From positions 1 through 44,839 of the forward strand of contig CALUTJ010000021.1 in NCBI GenBank assembly GCA_944323685.1: a stretch of DNA of 44,839 bases. The letters are read 5' to 3'. Position 1 is the stretch's first letter, and each line of letters opens with the position of its first letter. Below, in pieces: positions 24,808 through 32,649 of the stretch. The notes beneath the pieces were generated by a model. The model saw nothing but the letters and a program-made list of their open reading frames with translations, had not been told where the DNA came from and made no database searches. A program made the translations under genes and the position numbers. This stretch comes from Candidatus Gastranaerophilales bacterium (GTDB lineage: Bacteria; Cyanobacteriota; Vampirovibrionia; Gastranaerophilales; Gastranaerophilaceae).

Positions 24808-26286
24808 TTAGCCGTAAGCCTTTATTACGTTTTCAAAAATGTGATACACGCAGTTTCGATAATCGGTTGCTGCGGGGCTTGTGTTAAACGCGCCGTCGTA
24901 GTGACGTTCGCATTTTGTCCACGCGTCTGAGCCGCTCATTTGTTTTGCATGCATCATTACCTCGTGAGTGTTTGAATACGGCGAAAGCGGAAAAATATCG
25001 TGCATTTGCATAAATGAAGGCAATTTTTCGCCTATATTTCTGTAACCGAACAGGCAAGAGTTTATTCTGTTCAGTCGTTGCGGGTAAAATATTCCGCCGT
25101 CGTCATTGTCGTTAGAAACTTCCGGCCCCCCTGCATATTCACCTGACCAGCTCTGCTGCTCTGATTCCCATTTAACACTGTTGAAATCATCAGCTTTTCC
25201 CCAGTCAGTGCCTGCTGTGAAGCCCATTTCTTTATAATCGTATCTGTTATCGCATTTTTCACCGATAAAGGACAAATCATGCCTGCCGGTTTGTTCTCTT
25301 ATTTTGTAGAGAATATAGCCCATCTGGTTTTTGTTTGGCAAATCGCCTACACCGCTGTAGCCGTTTCTATCCGTGATATGTTTTGCGCTGTCAAAGTAAA
25401 TTGCGTCAAATCCCAGTTCTATTCCCCATACGCAGGCATCAATAAAAGCTTTTTCGTGGTCGTACCAGTTGAATTCCCTGCCCTGAACCCGTAATTGTCC
25501 GGCAGAGAGAGGAATTCTGAAGCCTGTTTTAAAGCCTAAAAGGTGAGCCATATCGTTAAAAGCTTTCACCTGTTCATCAGCACCCATTTTGCCGTAAAGT
25601 CCGTCTGCTGTCAGGGTCTGGCTTATTCCCGAATGAAGGTTGGCGCAGTACAATGAATCGGCATCACTGTAACCGTCACCGTATATGCAGGGATATAATT
25701 GTGACAGCACAATACAGTTGGCAAAAGAGTTAGGCGAAGTAGGAATTGCCCTCATAAGCTTCATTGTATTTAAAAGCCCGTCAGTCAGCCTGTTTGAGTC
25801 ATTGTCGTATTTTGCGATAACACGCGGATTTATTTCTATATAATTGGCTCTTCTTCCCCATTTATCCCCAAAATTAGGAGAAGGTATATAAGGCGGGATT
25901 CCCGGATATTGATTATCAGGTTTTATTAACGTGCATAGAGATTGAATTGTTTGTTCGGGTGTGTGCTTTAAAAGTTCGGCAGGGTGGGCATTAACCCATT
26001 TTTTTATCCCGACCTGATAAAGGTGGTCTTTTGTCCAGTTGTCTTCATAGACATCGTTTCTGCCGGTAGAAATCCAGAACAGCTTTTTCAACGGTTGCGG
26101 GTCGCCGTAATATCCTTTAAAGGACACCAGAGACTTATTCAACATTGCCCTGTTCATATCAAACAGTGCAAAAGTGTTTTTTATAGTCGGCTTAGTTGCG
26201 CAGGATAAATCCTTATTCCTGTTATTTTTATAGTTATAAGATATTCCCTGATATGCCGGATTTAATGCAGTAATTAGTAGTGGCAT
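24808..26286 (-). CDS. GH13-like (alpha-amylase-fold) protein
   Basis: From ATG 26286 the product is 492 residues. The central part follows the order of an alpha-amylase type barrel: GFKTGFRIPLSAGQ, then ELGFDAIYFDSAKHI, which matches region II of GH13 with Asp as nucleophile and the AKH that follows, then LSFIGEKCDN, matching region III with Glu as acid/base, and FMQMHDIFPL where region IV has HD. The N-terminal about 60 residues are low in order and have no signal peptide. A polysaccharide-acting role is likely, substrate unknown. The start at 26304 (TTG) is less likely. Overall similarity to characterised enzymes is weak, so enzymatic activity is inference. Confidence 0.55.
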   Translation of the reverse strand: MPLLITALNPAYQGISYNYKNNRNKDLSCATKPTIKNTFALFDMNRAMLNKSLVSFKGYYGDPQPLKKLFWISTGRNDVYEDNWTKDHLYQVGIKKWVNAHPAELLKHTPEQTIQSLCTLIKPDNQYPGIPPYIPSPNFGDKWGRRANYIEINPRVIAKYDNDSNRLTDGLLNTMKLMRAIPTSPNSFANCIVLSQLYPCIYGDGYSDADSLYCANLHSGISQTLTADGLYGKMGADEQVKAFNDMAHLLGFKTGFRIPLSAGQLRVQGREFNWYDHEKAFIDACVWGIELGFDAIYFDSAKHITDRNGYSGVGDLPNKNQMGYILYKIREQTGRHDLSFIGEKCDNRYDYKEMGFTAGTDWGKADDFNSVKWESEQQSWSGEYAGGPEVSNDNDDGGIFYPQRLNRINSCLFGYRNIGEKLPSFMQMHDIFPLSPYSNTHEVMMHAKQMSGSDAWTKCERHYDGAFNTSPAATDYRNCVYHIFENVIKAYG

Positions 26287-26369
26287 ATCTATAGTAAAAC
26301 ACAAATAAAATTATGTAGTCAACCGTGTTAGCAATAAATTTTAATAGTTTCGGGGATAAATTTTATGTA

Positions 26370-26548
26370 ATCTAATCTAGTGTCGCAGTTGCCGCTTCGA
26401 GCCTTCGAGCCGTCACGGCTCACCTTTGCCTTCTTTTTCGGCTGAACTGTGGTGAAGCCTGAAAAATGACTTCACTATGTGAACAATGTGACACTCCAAA
26501 AATTCGTTCACGTCGTTTTGCTACTTATCGCGAATTTTTCTCGGACAA
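26370..26548. repeat. 179-bp dispersed repeat, copy 1
   Basis: From atctaatctagtgtcgcag to ttctcggacaa this segment matches 31327-31505 with about ten differences in 179 bases and no gaps. It contains inverted segments: gtgaag/cttcac, gagcc/ggctc and aaaaattcg/cgaattttt. It lies between two minus-strand genes, with its ttgtccgag end beside the stop of the gene at 26554. No protein is encoded. The neighbouring bases 26305-26369 show nothing else. Confidence 0.9.
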
Positions 26549-26553
26549 ATTTA

Positions 26554-27273
26554 TTACCATCCGCTAAAAATTTTCTTGATGCCTTTGCCGATTGCTTTAG
26601 CTGCATTAGCAATACCTTTGCCTACGGCTTTTGCTGCTTTACCGATGCCTTCGCCTACAGCTTTTACGCCGTTAACAATACCTTTGCCCACTTTTTTAAC
26701 ACCGTTTACAATGCCTTTGCCGACTGCGGCAATACCTTTGCCTATACCTTTAATAGGCTGCCATATTGAATTGCCTATACCTTTGAAGATAGAGCCTATG
26801 CCGCCGAGGATATTACCTTTGAATATCTGTCCGAAACCGCCAAAAACTCCGCCGAATAAGCTTTTTACGCCGCCTAAGGCTCCGTTAAATGTATGGCCGA
26901 AATATCCGCCGATGCCTTTTAATATTGTCCAGCCACCGCTGGCTGCACCGCCTATTACGCTTCCTACGTGAGTCAAAACCCCGCCTGCAAAAGCAATACC
27001 TCCTTTGACTGAACCTGCAATAGCTTCAAAAGGTGCACGTGCTATAGTCCATAATCCTGAGCCAAAATTTTTGATGTTATCAAAATCTCCTTCTTTTTCT
27101 TCAATCTGCACATCTCCTTCTGCATCTTCCGAGGCGTATTTTGCGATAAATTCCGCGTTTGAATATAATTCATCCGAGCTCACAATACCGTCTTGATTTG
27201 CATCCAGTTGTAAAATTTCACTTGCAGATAGCGCAGTGTTAGTAAACGGATTAATAACAATTCTGTCTGACAT
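26554..27273 (-). CDS. EF-hand protein with C-terminal 11-residue cationic repeats
   Basis: The 239-residue protein starts at ATG 27273 (MSDRIVINPFTNTALSASEI), with a ribosome-binding site (GGAATAGG). An EF-hand loop DANQDGIVSSDE is near residue 24-35. The region about 60-180 is Gly-rich and hydrophobic (SVKGGIAFAGGVLTHVGSVI). The C-terminus has five consecutive 11-residue units: VGKGIVNGVKK, VGKGIVNGVKA, VGEGIGKAAKA, VGKGIANAAKA, IGKGIKKIFSG, then W. These form amphipathic cationic helices. There is no signal peptide. A membrane-active or scaffold role could fit; the function is not known. The 3' end adjoins repeat copy 1. Confidence 0.7.
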   Translation of the reverse strand: MSDRIVINPFTNTALSASEILQLDANQDGIVSSDELYSNAEFIAKYASEDAEGDVQIEEKEGDFDNIKNFGSGLWTIARAPFEAIAGSVKGGIAFAGGVLTHVGSVIGGAASGGWTILKGIGGYFGHTFNGALGGVKSLFGGVFGGFGQIFKGNILGGIGSIFKGIGNSIWQPIKGIGKGIAAVGKGIVNGVKKVGKGIVNGVKAVGEGIGKAAKAVGKGIANAAKAIGKGIKKIFSGW

Positions 27274-27454
27274 AATACCTATTCCCTGTTTTTCTTTTTG
27301 TAATACCAATTTTCCTGACTAATATATGTATCGGCAGATTTAAGAAAAAATTTAGGCTTTTCGTAAGAAAAATTTTTGCATTTTCGAAAAAGCTTGATAT
27401 AATTGGTTTTTAGAGGTAAAATCGATTTTACAAAACTTTACAAAAGGTGTTTTT

Positions 27455-28771
27455 ATGAAAATCGCTTTAATTATGGTCAAATCTAAGGTATATGCATTTA
27501 AGAACCGCTCGATGTTTTTTAATAAAATGTCAGACAGCCTGACCCTCGGGATGTTGCATGCAATCATAAAAAACGCTTTTGAAGATATTGAAATAGAACT
27601 TTATGACGAGACAGTCGAAATTGTAAAAAAAGAAGATATTGATGCCGATTTGATAGGGATTTCGGCAATTACGCCCTGCATAAACAGGGCATATGAGTAC
27701 GCAAGGTATTTCAAAAATAAAAACAAAACCGTTTTTATAGGCGGAGTACACGCAACATTAAACCCTGATGAAGTAAAAAAACACTGCGACAGCGTAGTTG
27801 TAGGGCTTGCTAACGAAACACTGCCAGCGTTGATAAAGGATTTTTGTGAGGGAAAATTGCAAGACATTTATTGTCAAAGTTCGGGTATGTCTTTTGAGAA
27901 TATGGTTTTTCCCACAAGAAATATCTATGAAGCAAAGAGCTTTTTCGGTGATGAACTAAATATGGTGCAGGCAACTTTCGGCTGTATGAATATGTGCGGA
28001 TTTTGCGTTCAGCCGTATGTCTGTTTAGGGCATCACAAAAGACCCGTGCAGGATGTTGTAAAAGAAATTAGTCAAATACAAGACGGTTATGTGGAATTTT
28101 ATGATCCCAACCTTGCCAAAGACAAAGATTATTTAAAAGAACTGTGTAAAGCATTGATTCCGTTAAAGAAAAAATGGTTTGCCCCGATGACGATTTCCGT
28201 ATGTTATGATGATGAACTTCTTTCTTTATTGAGTAAAGCGGGCTGCTGCGAGGTTTTGATAGGGTTTGAATCGGTAAGTCAGGAGTCTGTAAAGTCAATA
28301 AACAAAAAATTTAATACGGTTGAAGATTATAAAAACTGTGTAAAAAAATTGCACGATAACAACATTAAAGTAATGGGCAGTTTTGTGCTGGGGCTGGACG
28401 GTGATGACGGAAATTCTTTCAAAAAAATTCTCGATTTTGTAAACGAGGCACACATAGATTTTGTACGTTACACAATAAACACGCCTTATCCCGGGACTCC
28501 TTATTTTGAAGAATTGAAAAGACAAAACAGGATTATTAATACCTGCTGGGATTTTTATGACTGCCGTCATTGTGTTATACAGCCGGCTTTAATGACAAAA
28601 GAAGAGTTGGAGAAAGGCTATGATTATCTGTGGCATAAGACATACAGCCTGAAAAACGTAATAAAAAGGTTAAACTACAATCAGTCAAAACTCAAATTTT
28701 TAAAACAGGTCATTATTAACTTTGTTTTCGGCGTTGTTTATAATCGTATGATGTTTAAAAAATACTATTAA
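27455..28771 (+). CDS. B12-binding-domain radical SAM protein
   Basis: A 438-residue protein. The N-terminal about 140 residues form a cobalamin-binding-like Rossmann domain (DADLIGISAITPCINRAYEY, VFIGGVHATLNPDEV). The radical SAM cluster motif CxxxCxxC is FGCMNMCGFCV at about residue 178-188, followed by the SAM barrel (GFESVSQESVKSINKKFNTV, MGSFVLGLDGDDGNSF, RYTINTPYPGTPYFEEL). Such enzymes perform methylations or other radical chemistry, often on lipids, sugars or peptides. AAAGG is upstream of the ATG. It stands alone; the substrate is not evident. The next gene is 41 bp on. Confidence 0.88.
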   Translation: MKIALIMVKSKVYAFKNRSMFFNKMSDSLTLGMLHAIIKNAFEDIEIELYDETVEIVKKEDIDADLIGISAITPCINRAYEYARYFKNKNKTVFIGGVHATLNPDEVKKHCDSVVVGLANETLPALIKDFCEGKLQDIYCQSSGMSFENMVFPTRNIYEAKSFFGDELNMVQATFGCMNMCGFCVQPYVCLGHHKRPVQDVVKEISQIQDGYVEFYDPNLAKDKDYLKELCKALIPLKKKWFAPMTISVCYDDELLSLLSKAGCCEVLIGFESVSQESVKSINKKFNTVEDYKNCVKKLHDNNIKVMGSFVLGLDGDDGNSFKKILDFVNEAHIDFVRYTINTPYPGTPYFEELKRQNRIINTCWDFYDCRHCVIQPALMTKEELEKGYDYLWHKTYSLKNVIKRLNYNQSKLKFLKQVIINFVFGVVYNRMMFKKYY

Positions 28772-28800
28772 TTAAGGATTCGAACAGGTATTTAAGGGGT

Positions 28801-28806
28801 TAAAAT
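28801..28806 (+). promoter_or_regulatory. -10-like box for the exported protein at 28813
   Basis: taaaat ends six bases before ATG 28813. aagggg lies further upstream (about 28793-28798), too far for a good ribosome-binding site, so a leaderless transcript is possible. Confidence 0.35.
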
Positions 28807-28812
28807 TATAGT

Positions 28813-29802
28813 ATGAAAAAGTTTCTTACACTGATTGTTCAGGTATGCTTTATTTGCGTGCAAATATTTTCGCCGGTCTTTGCCGGAGAAAAACTCCCTG
28901 ACCTGCCAGATTTGCCGCCGGAATTTGATGCTGTGATTCCGCCTGAGGGCGTTGATGTTTTTTCGCCTTCAACAACGCCGGCAGAAGTTGCCCCTAAAAA
29001 TCCGGTGCAGCAAACCGTATCAACACCTGCCTCAACAAAGCAGACAAATGAAAACTATTGTGCAAAGCCGGTGCAAACTGCACCCGCACAGCAGCAAACA
29101 AACGTAAAAACGCAACCCGTAAAATCAAGTTTAACCCCTGTTAAAACAACATTACAAACAAAAAACAAAATTATCACGCCGCAAAAAACGTATACGTCCA
29201 AAACAACTGCGACAAATACATATGTTGTTCCTAAAGGGAAAAAGTTTAATGTAAGGCTGCAACAATCGATTTCAAGCAATTCGCCGGTCGGGACAAGGAT
29301 AAGCTTTGTAAGCAGATATCCTGAAACTTCGCCGTATATAACTATTCCGGCAGGTACGGTTTTTAAAGGCCGTATTACGGATTCTCATCCCCCGCAGCTT
29401 ACAGGCAACGGCGGTTTGATAGTTATAAACGTTGATCAGATGGTTTATAACGGAAAAACATACGAAATTGATGCAAAAATAAGCGTAGCAAATGACAAAC
29501 ATATCTTTTTTAACAACATAAAAGGCAAAAGAATGTATTTGAGAAGCATTCCAAAATCTATAAAACCCGGCAGCAGATTTTTCAAAAAAATGTGGAGAAA
29601 GACAACTAATCTTGCCAGAAATGACAACGGGGTTGAAATTATTCTGACTCCGTTTACCTTCCTTACCGGTGCGGTTGTTTATGCAGTAAACTTTGTTTCC
29701 TCGCCTGTACTGGCTTTGTTTTATAAAGGACAGTCCATAACAATTCCCTCCGGAGCATTGTTTAAAATTCAGTTAAGAGATGATGCAATCATCAGAAAGT
29801 AA
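28813..29802 (+). CDS. Exported protein with Thr/Pro/Gln-rich linker and C-terminal beta domain
   Basis: A 329-residue protein with a Sec signal peptide (MKKFLTLIVQVCFICVQIFS, cleavage probably after VFA). Residues about 30-135 form a low-complexity Pro/Thr/Gln/Lys linker. A C-terminal domain (about 136-329) begins VPKGKKFNVRLQQSISSNSP and contains YITIPAGTVFKGRITDSHPP and ITIPSGALFKIQLRDDA, resembling duplicated beta modules with IPAG/IPSG turns. It is likely periplasmic or surface-attached. No catalytic motif is seen and the family is not identified. Confidence 0.72.
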   Translation: MKKFLTLIVQVCFICVQIFSPVFAGEKLPDLPDLPPEFDAVIPPEGVDVFSPSTTPAEVAPKNPVQQTVSTPASTKQTNENYCAKPVQTAPAQQQTNVKTQPVKSSLTPVKTTLQTKNKIITPQKTYTSKTTATNTYVVPKGKKFNVRLQQSISSNSPVGTRISFVSRYPETSPYITIPAGTVFKGRITDSHPPQLTGNGGLIVINVDQMVYNGKTYEIDAKISVANDKHIFFNNIKGKRMYLRSIPKSIKPGSRFFKKMWRKTTNLARNDNGVEIILTPFTFLTGAVVYAVNFVSSPVLALFYKGQSITIPSGALFKIQLRDDAIIRK

Positions 29803-29828
29803 AAAGTCTATGCAGATTATAAACAGAG

Positions 29829-30911
29829 CTATTTTTTTATCGATTTTAAAAACTCGAGTTTCTGTTTTGTGGTTTCATAAAGTTCTTTATACATAGCATT
29901 TTCGCTTTTTTTAAAAATCCGGAATTTGCATTCTCTTGCAGCAATACATTTATAGTCTATATTGCTGTCATTTACATTTTTAAAGCAAAGTTTAAAAAGT
30001 AAACAGTAGAGCAGTCTTTTAAATCTGTTCTGTCCAGTTTTTCCGGCATGTCCGGTGCTTTCTTTACGTAGATTTATATGCGGAGATATTTCTATATCGG
30101 AGGGCATTGACATAAAATTCGGATACTGTCTTTGTGCGTAAGCCGCAGGTTGATTTTGGATTGTGATTTCAGAGTCTTCAAATTTTATTTTTTGAAGGGG
30201 AAAAATCATCTCGTATGTAAAAAAATCTCTGTGGCGGAGTATGTAATTGTCAATATTGTCAAGCCCGTAATAAATCCGGTTGCTGAGCGGTACAAATGCG
30301 GTATTGGTTTTTCTTTCTTTTGCAAAGAACGAAAGAATTTCTTTGTAATTATCTTTATGGTATTTTTCTTTGTTGATTCTGGTTATGTACTCTCTGTACC
30401 ACTCCATTGTTATATCTTTTCTGTAGTAATCGTGCGGGAAGATGTCGATATTGACGCAATCATCAATATTTGTTCCGTAAATAAGCTGCGTGTGGTGAGG
30501 TGTTTGAGAGTAAATAACTTTTTGGGGGTGTTTTTTTAAATATTCATTCCAGACTTCTGCTCTGTTATTTTTAGAAAAATATATTTTTTCCGGCGGAATG
30601 CGAAAACAATTCTTTCTGCAAAACGCCAAAAAACTGTCATAATCTTCTCTCATCATACCTATGTCAAAATCATCATCCCAGGGGACAAAACCGCCGTGTC
30701 TGAGGGCGCCGATTAAAGTCCCTCCAATTGGAAAATAGGACAAACCAAGCGTATCAATTTGTTTGATAATTTTTTTGCAAAAATCAAAAGTCTTTAACTG
30801 ATATTCTCTAAGCTCACCCGTTGCACACCCCAGTTTTGTTGCATCAAGTGTTTGATAGAAGTCTTTATATTCTCTTATAATTTCGCCGTATAATTTTTTA
30901 TGGTTTTTCAT
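29829..30911 (-). CDS. LicD-family phospho-ligand transferase
   Basis: A 360-residue LicD/fukutin-type nucleotidyltransferase-fold protein. The signature is IGGTLIGALRHGGFVPWDDD (about residue 62-81), followed by FDIGMMREDYDSF, with acidic residues for metal binding. LicD enzymes transfer phosphocholine from CDP-choline to glycans. Here no licA or licB choline genes are visible; instead the operon makes a CMP-activated phosphonate, so transfer of a phosphonate such as 2-hydroxyethylphosphonate to a surface glycan is the best inference. It is the last gene of the group and is 13 bp from the small Rossmann protein. Confidence 0.85.
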   Translation of the reverse strand: MKNHKKLYGEIIREYKDFYQTLDATKLGCATGELREYQLKTFDFCKKIIKQIDTLGLSYFPIGGTLIGALRHGGFVPWDDDFDIGMMREDYDSFLAFCRKNCFRIPPEKIYFSKNNRAEVWNEYLKKHPQKVIYSQTPHHTQLIYGTNIDDCVNIDIFPHDYYRKDITMEWYREYITRINKEKYHKDNYKEILSFFAKERKTNTAFVPLSNRIYYGLDNIDNYILRHRDFFTYEMIFPLQKIKFEDSEITIQNQPAAYAQRQYPNFMSMPSDIEISPHINLRKESTGHAGKTGQNRFKRLLYCLLFKLCFKNVNDSNIDYKCIAARECKFRIFKKSENAMYKELYETTKQKLEFLKSIKK

Positions 30912-30924
30912 TGCTTTATTCTGT

Positions 30925-31323
30925 TTAACCCGATATTTGTTTTATTATAAAAGATAACGGTATATTCAACAAACGTTGAACCTCAATGTTTTCGTTTTTT
31001 GTGTTAACAAGCAGGTTGTATTTTATATACTGTCTGATTTTTTCGTGTTCTTTTAAGCATATAAGTATTGCATTGCATTCTGTTTCCTGTAGTTCTTGCG
31101 GACTGATGGTTTTGTGGGTAAAAAAGGTTTCTGAAGATTCGTTTTTGTATTTTGCATCACATACGGCTGTTATATTTAGCTTTGAAAGGTCAAAGTTTTC
31201 AAATAAAACATAAGACATTAGCCCCGCGCCGTAAATAACAACGGATTTGTTTTTATATTTTTTTGCCAGCTTGTTTATCTGCTTTTGGGCATTTATGTCG
31301 TTGTAAAATTTCAGGTAGTCCAT
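30925..31323 (-). CDS. Small Rossmann-fold protein of a glycan cluster
   Basis: From ATG 31323 the product is 132 residues; a longer frame to 31380 would use codons from the 179-bp repeat and is rejected. YKNKSVVIYGAGLMSYVLFE is a nucleotide-binding loop, followed by DLSKLNITAVCDAKYKNES and NAILICLKEHEKIRQYIKYN. Paralogous units occur at 39056-39457 and at the N-terminus of the FkbM protein. The fold resembles an NAD or NDP-sugar binding half-domain; on its own it may bind a sugar nucleotide or act as a partner of the transferases. Confidence 0.7.
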   Translation of the reverse strand: MDYLKFYNDINAQKQINKLAKKYKNKSVVIYGAGLMSYVLFENFDLSKLNITAVCDAKYKNESSETFFTHKTISPQELQETECNAILICLKEHEKIRQYIKYNLLVNTKNENIEVQRLLNIPLSFIIKQISG

Positions 31324-31326
31324 TTT

Positions 31327-31505
31327 ATCTAATCTAGTGTCGCAGTTGCCGCCTCGAGCCTTCGAGCCGTCACTGCTCACCTTTGCCTTCTTTTTCGGCT
31401 GAACTGTGGTGAAGCCTGAAAAATGGCTTCACTATGTGAATAATGTGTCACTCCAAAAATTCGTTCACATCGCTTTGCTCCTTATCACAAATTTTTCTCG
31501 GACAA
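31327..31505. repeat. 179-bp dispersed repeat, copy 2
   Basis: Same length and orientation as 26370-26548 with about 94% identity. Its ttgtccgag end supplies the last seven codons, including the stop, of the FkbM methyltransferase gene (LSEKNL then TGA), and its other end lies 3 bp before the ATG of the downstream gene. Same internal inverted segments as copy 1. Confidence 0.9.
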
Positions 31506-32639
31506 TTTTTGTTCAATAAGTTCATCAGGTATTGCGTACAAAACTGTTTCATGTACTTTTGCACTGTAGTGACCTAGGTGGAATGTATAATTTTGTCCTT
31601 TAAGTAATTCTGATAAATAGACAGGTATATCAGCAAAGTCGTCAATGCTGTGGTAAATTGAAATAGCCATTTGCGGACGGTCGGAGAGTATGGTTTTTTC
31701 TCCGCCTTTTAGGGCATTTAGCTCGGAACCTTCTATATCCATTTTTATAAAATCGATTTTTTCTATACTATTCGATTGTTTAAACCTATCTATTGTGGTG
31801 GTTTTTATTGTATAAATATTATCAATTTCATTAAGAGGTCTGCTGTTTTTAGCTTCCTGAACATACGAACCTGCCTGATTGTTTGGGGTTTCTACAAAAG
31901 AAAGTTCTTCTTCCTTATTCCATAAACCTTTGTCTATAATCTCAACTTCAGGCATTTTTTGTATAAAAAAGTCATAAGTTTCTTTTTTAAATTTGTCATA
32001 CATCGGGTCAAAGCCGTAGATTTTTTTCAAATTTTTAAATAATTTTTTGTAGACAAAAAATTGGACTCCGTTGCAGACACCTGCATCAAAAATTGTTTTT
32101 ATTGAATCTTTGTTTATAAATTCCATATACTGTTTATGGTAGTTTCTGACAGGGCCAAACAGCTTGATACCGTGTCTATCCAAAACATATTGTCTTATTT
32201 TTTCATCGTCTGAGCCGAGTAAAAATTCGCAAAGTATTTTATACAGCTTTTTGTCATCATTTGTTTTTAATACATCACAGGCTTTTTCAAATTTTGGAAC
32301 ATAATCCTTGCGTCTACAGTATCTTTCTTCTTCTCTGGATATTATCAGGTATTTGATATCCATACAGGTAAAAATTTCTGAAAGCTCATGTATTGATTTT
32401 CTTGTCGTAAAAACAAGAATATCAAAAGAGTCTTTAACTGCTTCAATTTCCGTCAGATTATATATTTTTAGACCGTTCATTTCTCCTTGAGCAAAGGAAT
32501 CTATGCAGCAGACCATATTTATATCGGGACGGTTTTCTTTTATGTAATTGAATAAATGCGAAGCAACAACACCTGCTCCAAAAAATGCGATTCTTGTTTT
32601 TTGAGGAATTTTCTCTATGAAATCTTTATCTGTTTGCAT
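31485..32639 (-). CDS. FkbM-family methyltransferase with N-terminal Rossmann domain
   Basis: A 384-residue protein. The N-terminal about 110 residues (KTRIAFFGAGVVASHLFNYI) are the same Rossmann type as the small proteins of this region. The C-terminal part is an FkbM-type SAM methyltransferase: TIFDAGVCNGVQFFVYKKLF (SAM loop), KIYGFDPMYD, IDFIKMDIEGSELNALKGGE and DRPQMAISIYHS. FkbM enzymes O-methylate sugars or other hydroxyl groups; in this operon the acceptor could be the glycan or the phosphonate hydroxyl. The extreme C-terminus (LSEKNL) is encoded by repeat copy 2. It starts 10 bp after the Ppd fusion gene. Confidence 0.85.
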   Translation of the reverse strand: MQTDKDFIEKIPQKTRIAFFGAGVVASHLFNYIKENRPDINMVCCIDSFAQGEMNGLKIYNLTEIEAVKDSFDILVFTTRKSIHELSEIFTCMDIKYLIISREEERYCRRKDYVPKFEKACDVLKTNDDKKLYKILCEFLLGSDDEKIRQYVLDRHGIKLFGPVRNYHKQYMEFINKDSIKTIFDAGVCNGVQFFVYKKLFKNLKKIYGFDPMYDKFKKETYDFFIQKMPEVEIIDKGLWNKEEELSFVETPNNQAGSYVQEAKNSRPLNEIDNIYTIKTTTIDRFKQSNSIEKIDFIKMDIEGSELNALKGGEKTILSDRPQMAISIYHSIDDFADIPVYLSELLKGQNYTFHLGHYSAKVHETVLYAIPDELIEQKLSEKNL

Positions 32640-32649
32640 ATTTACTCCG

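Noticed and set aside
26576-26971. Long plus-strand frame opposite the glycine-rich protein
   Set aside because: It is a Pro/Ala/Leu-rich mirror of the GC-rich repeats on the coding strand and has no ribosome-binding site.
31324-31380. N-terminal extension of the small Rossmann protein
   Set aside because: These codons come from the 179-bp repeat; the paralogue starts at the equivalent of ATG 31323.
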